The translations under genes were made by a program, and so were the position numbers. A stretch of DNA of 64,000 nt from Rudaeicoccus suwonensis (lineage in GTDB: Bacteria; Actinomycetota; Actinomycetes; Actinomycetales; Dermatophilaceae). The stretch is taken from contig NZ_VIVQ01000001.1 in the NCBI RefSeq assembly GCF_007829035.1, positions 558,001 to 622,000 on the forward strand. Reading direction: 5' to 3'. Below, one piece after another: positions 37,632 through 48,562 of the stretch; the first letter of the stretch is position 1; each line of letters begins with the position of its first letter. Under the pieces are notes generated by a model, which was not told the origin of the DNA, ran no database searches, and saw nothing but the letters and a program-made list of their open reading frames with translations.

Positions 37632-39042
37632 GGGGTCCCGCGTCGGCATCGGGCGCGCTTCGCGCTGGTGGCTGCCGGCAGCGGTCGCGGTCGTCGGTTT
37701 CTGCTGGTTCGGTGCTCTGTCGATCGGCCGGTGGAACGACGGCCACGTCGCCAACTACGACCTGGGGATCTTTGCGCAGGGCGCGCAATCGTGGGCGCAC
37801 GGGCACCTGCCGGTGTCGCACATCCGCGGAATGCGCCTGCTCGGCGACCACTTCAGCCCGATCCTGGTGATCTGGGGCGGACTGTGGTGGCTCTGGCCGG
37901 ATCCGCGCGTGCTGTTGCTGACGCAGACAGTGCTGTTGGCCGCGACGCTCACGCTGATCGTGGCCGTTGCGCAGCGGCGAATCGGCACCCGCGCGGCTGT
38001 TGCCATCGCGGTGATCGGCCTGCTGTCGCGCGGCGTGCTGACCGCCGACCTGTATGACGTGCACGAGGTCGCCTTTGCCGCGCCCGCCGTCGCCATACTC
38101 TGTGTCGCGCTGCTACGGCGCGACTTCCGTTGGTGCGTGATGGCGTCGGTGGCCCTGGTCCTCACCAAGGAGGACCTCGGTCTGACCGTGCTTGCGGCGG
38201 GGGGCTGCTGGTGGCTGCTCAACCGACGGGACGGATGGCGAAAGCCGTTCATACTGCTGTTGATCGGCGTGCTGGGGCTGCTCACGGCGATGGTGGTCAT
38301 CGCGCATTTCTCCGGTGGTGGCCAGTCCGGCTATCTCGGATACTTCGGATCCGGAGGGCCCCGCGGCATGACCACTCCCGCGGATCACAGCATCACCCCA
38401 TTGCGCCTGCTGCCCGTCGCGCTCTTCCTCGCCACCACGATGATCGTGGGCTGCCGCTCCGTGCTGGCGCTGCTCGCGGTGCCGACCCTGCTGTGGCGGG
38501 CAGTGTCCTCGAACGAGCATTACTGGAGCCTGGACTTCCACTACGACCTGGTGCTGTGGCCGATCGCGTTGCTGGCATTCGTCGACGCAGTGCAGCGGCA
38601 CGGTCTGCCCCGCGCGCGATCGGTGCTCGGAGTGCTGGCCGGAGTGGGTGTGGTCACGAACGTCGCGCTCGGTGTCTGGGAGGTGCGGCTCAAAGCAGCG
38701 ACGCCCGCACAGACCCTGGCCACGGCCCCCGTGGTCCGCGCCATCCAGCGCCTCGCGGCCGAGCACGTGCCGGCCGGCGCACGGATCGGCACGCAGAACG
38801 ACGTCGGCGCCTATCTGGTCGCGCGTTACGACGTGTATTCGTTGCATCCGGGGCCGTCGCCGACGGTGGGCTACGCGATGTTCACCTCCGAGGACACCTG
38901 GGCGTTTCCGCTGCCGGTGTGCGCTCGCGATGCCCTGACCGCCAAGGGGCGCAGCACGCCGGGCTGGCAAGTGTGGCAGGACGGCACCGTCACGCTGGTG
39001 AAATTCGCCTCGGTGCAGGTGGCGCCGGTCACCTGCCGGTGA
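37606..39042 (+). CDS. DUF2079 membrane protein
   Basis: This 478-residue protein has about ten helices, beginning RWWLPAAVAVVGFCWFGALS. The DUF2079 signature is visible in NYDLGIFAQGAQSWAHGHLP, GDHFSPILVIWGGLWWLWPD, YDVHEVAFAAPAVAILCVAL and LTKEDLGLTVLAAGGCWWLL. The fold resembles GT-C glycosyltransferases, with the D in the first loop as a possible catalytic residue, but no substrate is known. It starts inside the last codons of rsmI and so is probably cotranslated. Confidence 0.85.
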   Translation: MTQPSPPVEGSRVGIGRASRWWLPAAVAVVGFCWFGALSIGRWNDGHVANYDLGIFAQGAQSWAHGHLPVSHIRGMRLLGDHFSPILVIWGGLWWLWPDPRVLLLTQTVLLAATLTLIVAVAQRRIGTRAAVAIAVIGLLSRGVLTADLYDVHEVAFAAPAVAILCVALLRRDFRWCVMASVALVLTKEDLGLTVLAAGGCWWLLNRRDGWRKPFILLLIGVLGLLTAMVVIAHFSGGGQSGYLGYFGSGGPRGMTTPADHSITPLRLLPVALFLATTMIVGCRSVLALLAVPTLLWRAVSSNEHYWSLDFHYDLVLWPIALLAFVDAVQRHGLPRARSVLGVLAGVGVVTNVALGVWEVRLKAATPAQTLATAPVVRAIQRLAAEHVPAGARIGTQNDVGAYLVARYDVYSLHPGPSPTVGYAMFTSEDTWAFPLPVCARDALTAKGRSTPGWQVWQDGTVTLVKFASVQVAPVTCR

Positions 39043-39051
39043 GAGCCGGGA

Positions 39052-39423
39052 TCAGCTCTGCCCGCAGAGTGGATCCTCAGGCAACCGCAGACTGGCGCTG
39101 CTGGGGTCGGTCGGGTCGAAGCACACCCAGACGATGCGGCCCTGACTCGAGAATGCTGACGTTTCAACACTTTTGGTGATCTGACGTGTCTTTCCGTCGA
39201 CGGTGTAGGACACCGTCAGATCGGTGCGGCCGTCGGTCGCGGGCGACTGACGTATGACGGTGGCGCTCGCCATACCTGCCTGTCCGGGGCCATGTGTCTC
39301 ATGCGCGCGCAACCACAGGAATGCCCCGAAAATCACGATTCCCGAGAGGATCACGTAGGCCGCCCGCAGACGGCTCGACATCACCGGTCGTGCTGCTGGT
39401 GGATCAGGGGGTGTGGTCGGCAT
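39052..39423 (-). CDS. DUF3592-like small membrane protein
   Basis: The 123-residue protein has one N-terminal helix (AAYVILSGIVIFGAFLWLRA) and an extracellular beta-rich part (VIRQSPATDGRTDLTVSYTVDGKTRQITKS, VCFDPTDPSSASL), the DUF3592 pattern. A second ATG (SSRLRAAYV) 14 codons in is an alternative start. It is convergent with the DUF2079 gene, with only 9 bases between stops. Confidence 0.65.
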   Translation of the reverse strand: MPTTPPDPPAARPVMSSRLRAAYVILSGIVIFGAFLWLRAHETHGPGQAGMASATVIRQSPATDGRTDLTVSYTVDGKTRQITKSVETSAFSSQGRIVWVCFDPTDPSSASLRLPEDPLCGQS

Positions 39424-39654
39424 GGGCTTTCCGTGGGTGGGTGACGCGGAGGTGGGGCCGCGGGATACAGCACTGTGCAGGCAGGTGACCGGTGCGCCGG
39501 TCGACGCATCCGGTGCGATCGTGACCCCCGCGTCGCGCCGCTGTCAAAAGCGCACCCGGGGCGGTGGCCTGCGCCATACAGCCGGTGGGACGGTTGGTGC
39601 GACGGTCGGCGGGCGGCGAAATCCGGTGGACGTGCGCGCCTAGGATTGCTGGCT

Positions 39655-41502
39655 ATGAAGGTTCTGTCGGCAGTCGCCTGGCCCTACACGAACGGGCCTC
39701 GTCACATCGGCCACGTCGCCGGATTCGGCGTTCCCTCAGACGTTTTCAGCCGGTACATGCGGATGGCCGGGCACGACGTGCTGATGGTCAGCGGCACCGA
39801 CGAGCACGGCACGCCGATCCTGGTGCTCGCCGACAAGGAGGGCGTCGGGGTCCAGGAGATCGTCGACAAGTACAACGCGGTCATCGCCGCCGACCTCACC
39901 GATCTCGGGCTGTCCTACGACCTGTTCACCCGCACCACGACGCGCAACCACTACGCCGTCGTGCAAGAGATGTTCCGCACGATCCGCGCCAACGGCTACA
40001 TGATCGAGCAGACCACCCAGACCGCGGTGAGTGCGACGACCGGCCGCACCCTGCCCGACCGCTACATCGAAGGCACCTGTCCCATCTGCGGATTCAATCC
40101 TGCGCGCGGTGACCAGTGCGACAACTGTGGCAATCAGCTCGATCCGACCGACCTGATCGACCCGGTCAGCAAGGTCGACGGCAGCGCGCCGAAGTTCATC
40201 GACTCCACTCACTTCTTCCTCGACCTCGTCGCACTCGCCGACGCGCTGCAGAAGTGGCTGGACGAGGTCGACTCGGCCGGCACCTGGCGGCCGGGCGTGA
40301 TCAATTTCGCCAAGGGCATCGCCGCCGACATGCACCCGCGTGCAATGACCCGCGACATCGACTGGGGCATCCCGATCCCCGTCGACGGCTGGGAGACCAA
40401 ACGTTTCTACGTGTGGTTCGACGCTGTCATCGGCTATCTGTCGGCGTCGATCGAGTGGGCCCGCCGGTTGGGCGAACCCGAGAAGTGGCGCGAGTGGTGG
40501 AACGACCCGCAGCTGCGGTCGTATTACTTCCAGGGCAAGGACAACATCACCTTTCACGCGCAGATCTGGCCGGCCGAGTTGCTGGGCTATCGCGGCGAGG
40601 GTGACAAGGGTGGCGAACCCGGGCCGTATGGCGAGCTGCAGTTGCCCACCGAGGTCGTCGCGTCCGGCTTCCTCAACCTCGGCAGCGACCAGTTCTCCAC
40701 CTCCCGCGGCAACGTGATCTACGTGCGCGACATGCTCGACACGTATGGCGCAGACGCGCTGCGCTACTTCATCTGTGCTGCCGGTCCGGAGACCCAGGAC
40801 AGCGAATTCACCTGGGACGGCTTCGTCACCCGCAACAACACCGAGCTCGTCGCGGGCTGGGGCAACCTGGTCAACCGCACCGCCTCGATGGTCGCCAAAA
40901 GCTTCGGCGAGATCCCGACGCCGGGGCAGACGGAGCCGATCGACGAGAAGCTGCTGAGCGCCATACGTTCTGGTTTCGACACGGTTGGTGAGTTGCTGGA
41001 GAAGCAGCGGCAGAAGGCTGCGATCGCCGAAGTGATGCGCCTGGTGCGCGAGGCCAACAAGTACGTGACCGACACCGAGCCGTTCCGGCTCAAGGGCGAC
41101 GACCAGCGCGAGCGGCTGGCGACCGTGTTGCACACGCTGGTGCAAGCGGTCAGCGATCTGAACACCATGATGGCGCCGTTCCTGCCGCACAGCAGCAACA
41201 AGATCGCCGAAACCCTCGGCGCGACAACAAAATTCGTGCCGATGCCACGACTCGACCAGGTCACCGATCTCGACGACCCCGAGCGCGGCTATCCGGTGAT
41301 CACCGGCGACTACAGCGACACGCCCAGCTGGGAGTCGCGGCCGGTCGTGCCTGGCACACCGATCGCCAAGCCGACGCCGATCTTCGCCAAGCTCGACGCG
41401 ATCGACCCGGAGGACCCGTTCGGCAAGGGGGTCGGTGGCGCGAGTTCCGAGACCGGATCGGCAACCGCCGGCGCGACCGGTTCCGCGAAGGCGCGGGCGT
41501 GA
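39655..41502 (+). CDS. metG: Methionyl-tRNA synthetase
   Basis: From the ATG at 39655 the enzyme has 615 residues. The class-I HIGH motif is in [20 protein letters not shown], the zinc knuckle is [18 protein letters not shown], the ligand region is [16 protein letters not shown], and the KMSKS-equivalent is [18 protein letters not shown] helical anticodon-binding domain follows and the C-terminal tail is Ser/Ala-rich. No dimerisation tRNA-binding domain is appended. It charges tRNA-Met. The 231 bp upstream hold no gene or clear promoter; an in-frame extension to 39475 is not expected to be translated. Confidence 0.95.
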   Translation: MKVLSAVAWPYTNGPRHIGHVAGFGVPSDVFSRYMRMAGHDVLMVSGTDEHGTPILVLADKEGVGVQEIVDKYNAVIAADLTDLGLSYDLFTRTTTRNHYAVVQEMFRTIRANGYMIEQTTQTAVSATTGRTLPDRYIEGTCPICGFNPARGDQCDNCGNQLDPTDLIDPVSKVDGSAPKFIDSTHFFLDLVALADALQKWLDEVDSAGTWRPGVINFAKGIAADMHPRAMTRDIDWGIPIPVDGWETKRFYVWFDAVIGYLSASIEWARRLGEPEKWREWWNDPQLRSYYFQGKDNITFHAQIWPAELLGYRGEGDKGGEPGPYGELQLPTEVVASGFLNLGSDQFSTSRGNVIYVRDMLDTYGADALRYFICAAGPETQDSEFTWDGFVTRNNTELVAGWGNLVNRTASMVAKSFGEIPTPGQTEPIDEKLLSAIRSGFDTVGELLEKQRQKAAIAEVMRLVREANKYVTDTEPFRLKGDDQRERLATVLHTLVQAVSDLNTMMAPFLPHSSNKIAETLGATTKFVPMPRLDQVTDLDDPERGYPVITGDYSDTPSWESRPVVPGTPIAKPTPIFAKLDAIDPEDPFGKGVGGASSETGSATAGATGSAKARA

Positions 41503-42353
41503 GCAAAGGACACGAGCAGGGGCACGACGGCCCGCCACCGGCGCCTGATCCGTTGCCGTTGCCGGTTGTCGACAACCACACCCATCTGGACATCTCACGT
41601 GACGGTGCGGCTGCTCCCGTCGTGGCGCAGGCACTCGATGCCGCGGCTGCTGTCGGCGTCGACCGGGTCGTGCAGATCGGTTGTGACCTGGCGGGTGCGC
41701 GGTTCACCGTCGAGCAGATCGAACGTCATCCACGGATGCTGGGTGGCGTGGCGATCCATCCGAACGAGGCGCCGAAGCACGCCGAACGTGGCGATCTGCA
41801 CGAGGCGTGGGCACAGATCGAGCAGCTCGCAGCGCATCCGCGTGTCCGGGTGATCGGTGAGACCGGTCTGGATTACTTCCGCACGTGCCCCGAAGGTGTG
41901 CAGGCTCAACAGGATTCGCTGCGCTGGCACATCGACCTGGCCAAGCGGACCGGCAAGGCGCTACAGATTCACGACCGTGACGCACACGATGACGTCATGC
42001 GCATTCTCGAAGAAGAGGGCGCACCGAATCACACTGTCATGCATTGCTTTTCGGGCGACATGCAGTTGGCACGGCGGTGTGTCGAGGCGGGGTACTTCTT
42101 GTCGTTCTCGGGGACGGTCACCTTCAAGAACGCCCGCGGGCTGCGCGATGCGCTCGCGATCACGCCGCTGGACCACCTGCTGGTCGAAACCGATGCGCCG
42201 TTCCTGACGCCGTCGCCGTTCCGCGGAGCGGTGAATGCGTCATACCTGGTGCCCATCACGGTGCGCGCGATGGCGACGACGCTGTCGGTGGACGTGCCGA
42301 CGCTGTGCCAGGCGCTGTCCGACAACAGTGAGCGCGTCTACGGTCCCTGGTGA
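41499..42353 (+). CDS. tatD: TatD-family deoxyribonuclease
   Basis: The 284-residue protein starts at a GTG overlapping the metG stop (GTGA). Metal-binding residues of the TatD amidohydrolase fold are seen in [13 protein letters not shown] (HxH), [15 protein letters not shown] (Glu), [12 protein letters not shown] and TVMHCFSGD (His) and [12 protein letters not shown] (Asp). It acts as a metal-dependent nuclease on DNA ends. The metG-tatD-rpf order is conserved, but here the repeat array separates it from rpf. Confidence 0.93.
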   Translation: MSKGHEQGHDGPPPAPDPLPLPVVDNHTHLDISRDGAAAPVVAQALDAAAAVGVDRVVQIGCDLAGARFTVEQIERHPRMLGGVAIHPNEAPKHAERGDLHEAWAQIEQLAAHPRVRVIGETGLDYFRTCPEGVQAQQDSLRWHIDLAKRTGKALQIHDRDAHDDVMRILEEEGAPNHTVMHCFSGDMQLARRCVEAGYFLSFSGTVTFKNARGLRDALAITPLDHLLVETDAPFLTPSPFRGAVNASYLVPITVRAMATTLSVDVPTLCQALSDNSERVYGPW

Positions 42354-42866
42354 TCCGCGCGGCGCCTCCGGTCATTCCCGAGGGCTCCTCCCGCTGCTCT
42401 GCCGCGTCCCGCTGTGCCGCTGCTTCGCCGCGTCCCGCTTTGTGCTGCTCTGCCGCGTCCCGCTGTGCCGCTGCCTGCCGCGTCCCGCTCTGTGCTGCTG
42501 CCTGCCGCGTCCCGCACGAAGCTGCCGATTCGGCGATTCTTTGCGCTTGGTGCGACGTCGTCTGCTGCGAGATGTCGGCATTGGTCGCATCACGCGAACG
42601 TTTCCGGCCAGGATTGACATGTCGTGGCACGCGGTTCCGGCAAAGATCGACATTTCGTGAGCGAGGTCGGCGGTCGCGCACCGTTCTGCTCTGCAGAAGT
42701 CGCCGATTCGGCGCGTATGACGCCGCCAGTTCCCTCCCAGCCACACAAATCGCCGATGCGGTCGACCCGGACGCCTCTCGAGTCCCATTGGTGTGGACCA
42801 GTCCCGCTGGTCACACACAAGTCGCCGATTCGGCGATTGCTGCGCTTGGTGCGACATCGTCTGCTG

Positions 42867-42923
42867 CGAGATGTCGGCATTGGTCGCATCACGCGAACGT
42901 TTCCGACCAATGGGGACATCTCG
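42867..42923. ncRNA. Stem-loop inside an A unit (possible structured RNA)
   Basis: In the A unit starting at 42821, CGAGATGTC (42867-42875) pairs with GACATCTCG (42915-42923), and ATTGGTCG (42879-42886) pairs with CGACCAAT (42904-42911) across a symmetrical three-base internal loop, leaving a 17-base apical loop. The unit at 43119 keeps the outer 9-bp helix (43156-43164 with 43204-43212) although its inner sequence is different. Whether it is transcribed is unknown. Confidence 0.45.
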
Positions 42924-43628
42924 TGAGCGGCATTCCGACGAGGATCGACATTTCGTGAGCGGAGTCGACCCCGGCAGCCTGACGGGTCCCGCAGAAGTCG
43001 CCGATGCGGCGCGTGTGATGCCGCCAGCTCCCTCCCAGCTACGTAAATCGCCGATGCGGTCGATCCGGACGCCTCTCGAGTCCCATTGGTTTGGACCAGT
43101 CCCACTGGTCACACACAAGTCGCCGATGCGGCGATTGGTGCGACGCCGTCGGCCGCGAGATGTCCCCATCTGCCGCTGTTCTCGAATTTTGCCGACTGGG
43201 ATTGACATCTCGTGGCACGCGGTTCCGGCAAAGATGGACATTTCGTGAGCGAAGTCGACCCCGGCAGCCTGACGGGCTCTGCAGAAGTCGCCGATTCGGC
43301 GATTGCTGCGCTTGGTGCGACGTCGTCGGCTGCGAGATGTCGGCATTGGTCGCATCACGCGAACGTTTCCGACCAGGATTGACATGTCGTGGCAGGCGGT
43401 TCCGGCAAAGATGGACATTTCGTGAGCGAAGTCGACCCCGGCAGCCTGACGGGCTCTGCAGAAGTCGCCGATTCGGCGATTGCTGCGCTTGGTGCGACGT
43501 CGTCGGCTGCGAGATGTCGGCATTGGTCGCATCACGCGAACGTTTCCGACCAGGATTGACATGTCGTGACAGGCGGTTCCGGCAAAGATCGACATTTCGT
43601 GAGCGAAGTCGACCCCGGCAGCCTGACC

Positions 43629-43667
43629 GGCCCCGCAGAAGTCGCCGATTCGGCGACTCCGCGGGCC
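43629..43667. repeat. Terminal inverted repeat of the array
   Basis: AGTCGCCGA and TCGGCGACT pair perfectly around one T, and the arms extend as GGCCCCGC and GCGGGCC with small mismatches. This closes the repeat array. It is followed by a (CCG)n tract at 43684-43712 and then ordinary upstream sequence of rpf. Confidence 0.6.
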
Positions 43668-43917
43668 ACTGCCGCCACAGTGCTGCCGCCGCCGCCGCCG
43701 CCGCGCCGCGCCGCACCTCGCCATTGCTCGGACACGCACTGTGACGAAGCTTTCGTTATCGAAATTTGACCTCTCGGCACTTGTGCTTCACGGTGGATAG
43801 GTCATTGCCCGGGAGCCGCAGGTTCCGGGCGGGGCCGCGGGGGCGGCCTGGAGGCGCACCGGTCGGCGGCCATCGAGCAGCCGAGAACAACGCCACCCGC
43901 ACAATCCACGTAAGTGG

Positions 43918-44730
43918 ATGTCGCGCGCCCTGACGTCGCTTCCGGGTCCGTCCGACATCGGAGAACCCTTGATTTTCAACCGTTCCACCATTACTCGAAC
44001 CCGCACGATCGCCGGTGCTGCCGGCGTGGTTGCCGTCACCGGAATCACCGCCTGCGGTGCTGGCGGAAGCGCTGGCGGAGGCAATGCAGCCGCCAACTTG
44101 AACCCCCTCGCCGCGACGTCGAAGAGCGCACCCGCCACGACGTCCACCAGCGCGAGCCCGGCCCCCAGCGCCTCGACCACCAGGAAGGCCGCGACGAAGG
44201 CCGCGAGCACCACCCGGCTGGTCACCACCACACAGACCGTGGGCTACGGCACGCAGCGTCGGTACACCTCCACCATGGCCGCCGGTGCGACCAAGGTCAC
44301 CAGGCTCGGTGTCGCCGGCACCGAGACCGTGACGACCAAGCAGACACTCAGCGGCTCCCGCGTCACCGCGAGCAACGTGGTGCAGCGCAAGATCACCAGG
44401 GCCCCGGTCAACCGGGTCGTGCTCATCGGCACCGAGAAGGCTGCGCCCGCACCGACCCCCTACCAGCCGAGTTCCGGTGGACTCAACCTGGCTCACGCAG
44501 CCATGTGGGACCGCATCGCCGCCTGCGAGTCCGGCGGCGACTGGAGCATCAACACCGGCAACGGCTATTACGGCGGACTGCAGTTCTCCGCGAGCACCTG
44601 GCTCGCCAACGGCGGCGGGCAGTTCGCTGCACGCGCCGATCTGGCCTCTCGCGCCGAGCAGATCACCGTCGCCAACCGCCTCTACGCCAAGAGCGGTCTT
44701 GCTCCCTGGGGTTGTGCAGGCGCCGCCTGA
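43918..44730 (+). CDS. Resuscitation-promoting factor (G5 and transglycosylase domains)
   Basis: This 270-residue exported protein has an N-terminal hydrophobic segment ending [10 protein letters not shown], possibly a lipoprotein signal, then a Ser/Thr/Ala linker. A G5-like domain ([42 protein letters not shown]) and a C-terminal Rpf lysozyme-like domain ([39 protein letters not shown]) follow, with the catalytic Glu in ACESGG. It cleaves peptidoglycan and helps cells leave dormancy. It is RpfB-like, shorter than the mycobacterial form because DUF348 repeats are missing. The start is uncertain; a later start near 43972 would keep the signal. Confidence 0.9.
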   Translation: MSRALTSLPGPSDIGEPLIFNRSTITRTRTIAGAAGVVAVTGITACGAGGSAGGGNAAANLNPLAATSKSAPATTSTSASPAPSASTTRKAATKAASTTRLVTTTQTVGYGTQRRYTSTMAAGATKVTRLGVAGTETVTTKQTLSGSRVTASNVVQRKITRAPVNRVVLIGTEKAAPAPTPYQPSSGGLNLAHAAMWDRIAACESGGDWSINTGNGYYGGLQFSASTWLANGGGQFAARADLASRAEQITVANRLYAKSGLAPWGCAGAA

Positions 44731-44796
44731 GCGACCGAGAGGATCAGTGGAAGCACCGCCGGATGCGCAGTCCACTGACCGCGTAGGGTCGGCGTC

Positions 44797-45657
44797 GTGA
44801 CCGATGACGCCGACCCTTCGCTGCTCAGCGCCACCGAGATCCGCCGGATCGCTGAGCGTCTCGACGTGCGCCCCACCAAGCAGTGGGGTCAGAACTTCGT
44901 CATCGACCCCAACACCGTGCGCAAGATCGTTCGGCTCGCGGGCGTCGGTCCGCACGACACCGTCGTCGAGGTCGGCCCCGGTCTGGGCTCATTGACCCTG
45001 CCCCTGCTGTATGCCGCAGGCCGGGTGCGTGCCGTCGAGGTGGATCCGCGACTGGCGGGCGAACTCCCGCGCACCGTGCAGCGATTGGCCCCCACGGTCG
45101 CCGACCGGCTCGAGGTGATCCGGGCAGACGCGATGACCGTGAACTCCCTGCCGGATCCGCAACCGACCGCCCTCGTGGCCAATCTGCCCTACAACGTCTC
45201 GGTACCGGTGGTGTTGTCCTTCCTCGAACGTTTCCCGAGCCTGCAGCGGGTGCTGGTGATGGTGCAGCTTGAAGTCGCCGAGCGCCTCGCGGCCGCGCCC
45301 GGCAGCAAGATCTACGGTGTCCCGTCGGTCAAGGCCGCCTGGTATGCCGATGTCCGGCTGGCCGATCGCGTCGGCCGCAACGTCTTCTGGCCGGCGCCCA
45401 ACGTCGACTCCGGTCTGGTCTCCATGCACCGACGTCAACCACCGGTGACAACCGCCTCCCGAGAGGACGTATTCGCTTGTGTCGACGCGGCATTCGCTGC
45501 TCGTCGTAAGACGCTGAGGGCCGCTCTCGCGGGCTGGGCGGGTTCACCCGCGGCTGCCGAGGCAGCTCTGCGGTCGGCCGGTGTCGACCCGACCCTGCGC
45601 GGCGAGCGCATCACGGTGGAGCAGTTCGCCGCCGTCGCTGCGGCGCGTTCGGCATAG
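44797..45657 (+). CDS. rsmA: 16S rRNA dimethyladenosine transferase
   Basis: The 286-residue enzyme shows [21 protein letters not shown], the SAM site [20 protein letters not shown], and the catalytic N-L-P-Y motif in [19 protein letters not shown], followed by the C-terminal RNA-binding domain ([20 protein letters not shown]). It dimethylates two adenosines in helix 45 of 16S rRNA. It starts at a GTG 66 bases after rpf and leads into ispE. Confidence 0.95.
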   Translation: MTDDADPSLLSATEIRRIAERLDVRPTKQWGQNFVIDPNTVRKIVRLAGVGPHDTVVEVGPGLGSLTLPLLYAAGRVRAVEVDPRLAGELPRTVQRLAPTVADRLEVIRADAMTVNSLPDPQPTALVANLPYNVSVPVVLSFLERFPSLQRVLVMVQLEVAERLAAAPGSKIYGVPSVKAAWYADVRLADRVGRNVFWPAPNVDSGLVSMHRRQPPVTTASREDVFACVDAAFAARRKTLRAALAGWAGSPAAAEAALRSAGVDPTLRGERITVEQFAAVAAARSA

Positions 45658-45667
45658 GGTGGCGCAC

Positions 45668-46597
45668 ATGGGGTCATCTCTCTCTTCGCAGGTCACGGTC
45701 AAGGTGCCTGCCAAGGTGAACCTCGAGCTTCGCGTCGGTCCGCTCCGCGACGACGGATTCCACGCCATCTCGACTGTCTTCCACGCCGTCGATCTGTGCG
45801 ACGAAGTGACCGTGCGCAGTGACCGCGACTGGAGTTGTCAGACCACCGGCCCGTTTTCCGACAAGGTCCCCAACGGCGATGACAACCTCGCGATGACGGC
45901 GGTCCGGCTGCTTGCTCGGAGGGCCGGAATCGAGGAGCCGCTCGCCGTCGAGATCGCCAAGTCCATTCCCGTCGCGGGCGGTATGGCGGGTGGCTCGGCC
46001 GACGCGGCCGGCGCGCTGCTGGCGGCCGACGCGCTGCTGCAAACCGGTTTCAACAAGCGCGAACTTCATTCACTGGCAAGCGAACTCGGCAGTGACGTTC
46101 CCTTCGCGCTGTATGGCGGCACGGCCATCGGCTCCGGCCGCGGTGAGCAACTTGCACCTGTCCTGACCAAGGGCAGCTTCGAGTGGGTCTTCGCGCTGCA
46201 TCACGAGGGTCTGTCGACCCCTGCGGTGTATGCCGAGTGCGACCGGCTCCGCGGTGACGACCCCGTCGACGAACCGGTGCCCGGTGAAGGGCTGATGACC
46301 GCCTTGCGCGCCGGCGACGTCGACGCGCTGGCCCGACGACTCCACAACGATCTGCAGGACGCCGCCTGTTCGCTGCTGCCGCGTCTCTGGGACACCCTCG
46401 ACGCCGGGATCGACGCGGGCGCTCTTGGCGCCATCGTGTCGGGCTCCGGTCCGACCGTGGCCTTCTTGTGCGCGGACCGATCTGAAGCGCTGGACCTCAT
46501 GGTCACTCTCACAGCCGGCAAGGTGGCCGACGTGGTCGTCAGCGCCTCAGGGCCGGTGCACGGTGCACACGTCATACACGACGTGCGACGCCGGTGA
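45668..46597 (+). CDS. ispE: 4-diphosphocytidyl-2-C-methyl-D-erythritol kinase
   Basis: From the ATG at 45668 the GHMP kinase has 309 residues: VKVPAKVNLELRVGPLRDDGFH, the ATP loop IPVAGGMAGGSADAAGALLA, LASELGSDVPFALYGGTAIGSGRGE and GAIVSGSGPTVAFLC. It phosphorylates CDP-ME in the non-mevalonate isoprenoid pathway. It begins 10 bases after the rsmA stop, in one operon. Confidence 0.95.
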   Translation: MGSSLSSQVTVKVPAKVNLELRVGPLRDDGFHAISTVFHAVDLCDEVTVRSDRDWSCQTTGPFSDKVPNGDDNLAMTAVRLLARRAGIEEPLAVEIAKSIPVAGGMAGGSADAAGALLAADALLQTGFNKRELHSLASELGSDVPFALYGGTAIGSGRGEQLAPVLTKGSFEWVFALHHEGLSTPAVYAECDRLRGDDPVDEPVPGEGLMTALRAGDVDALARRLHNDLQDAACSLLPRLWDTLDAGIDAGALGAIVSGSGPTVAFLCADRSEALDLMVTLTAGKVADVVVSASGPVHGAHVIHDVRRR

Positions 46598-46631
46598 CAG
46601 CGCCGGCAACACACACCGCGATACTGGTCTG

Positions 46632-48468
<1,837 letters not shown>

Positions 48469-48479
<11 letters not shown>

Positions 48480-48514
48480 TCATTCTTCCGAACGGTTTTC
48501 GACCGCCGACAGCA
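48469..48514. repeat. 46-bp direct repeat, left copy
   Basis: This block begins TCGCCGAATAGTCATTCTTC and ends GACCGCCGACAGCA. It is identical over 46 bases to 52424-52469. It contains the end of the ABC-F gene on the plus strand and, on the minus strand, codons identical to the end of the MarR gene (SAVENRSEE stop). Here the MarR part is only a remnant. Confidence 0.95.
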
Positions 48515-48518
48515 TCGG

Positions 48519-48550
48519 ACATCGGCGACATTGGGCCTTGTCGCCGATGT
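48519..48550. terminator. Inverted repeat downstream of the MFS gene
   Basis: ACATCGGCGAC and GTCGCCGATGT form a perfect 11-bp stem with a 10-base loop, 13 bases after the MFS stop codon and 40 after the ABC-F stop. It lacks a T-run. Its arms carry the GTCGCCGAT word also found throughout the repeat arrays. Confidence 0.5.
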
Positions 48551-48562
48551 CTGTGCGATGCG

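Larger units (their letters stand above)
42396..43669. repeat. Structured tandem repeat array between tatD and rpf
   Basis: The array opens with about four and a half copies of a 24-27 bp GCCGCGTCCCGCT unit (42401-42515). Next come units each opening with the palindromic block GTCGCCGAT[T/G]CGGCG. Long A units (about 177 bp) start at 42523, 42821, 43119, 43287 and 43464; B units (122 bp) start at 42699 and 42997, giving the order A-B-A-B-A-A-A. The last two A units are nearly identical and exactly 177 bp long. The array ends in a hairpin at 43629-43667. No gene is convincing inside it, although 177 is divisible by three and so keeps spurious frames open. Related B-like units occur at 54995-55240. 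Confidence 0.85.

Noticed and set aside
39736-41634. A 632-codon minus-strand frame over metG
   Set aside because: metG is unmistakable on the plus strand; the antisense frame is a codon-bias shadow.
42372-43739. A 455-codon minus-strand frame with repeated peptide blocks across the array
   Set aside because: The 177-bp unit is a multiple of three, so any frame open in one unit stays open in tandem copies. The peptide is Arg/Ser-rich, has no recognisable fold, and the frame breaks its phase in the 122-bp B units; no ribosome site was seen.
42414-43760. CRISPR array in the tandem repeats
   Set aside because: Units are 122-177 bp, the spacers are themselves repeated, and no cas genes are present.
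43760-43917. A c-di-AMP (ydaO-type) riboswitch upstream of rpf
   Set aside because: Such switches precede rpf genes in some actinobacteria, but I could not find the conserved blocks in this stretch.
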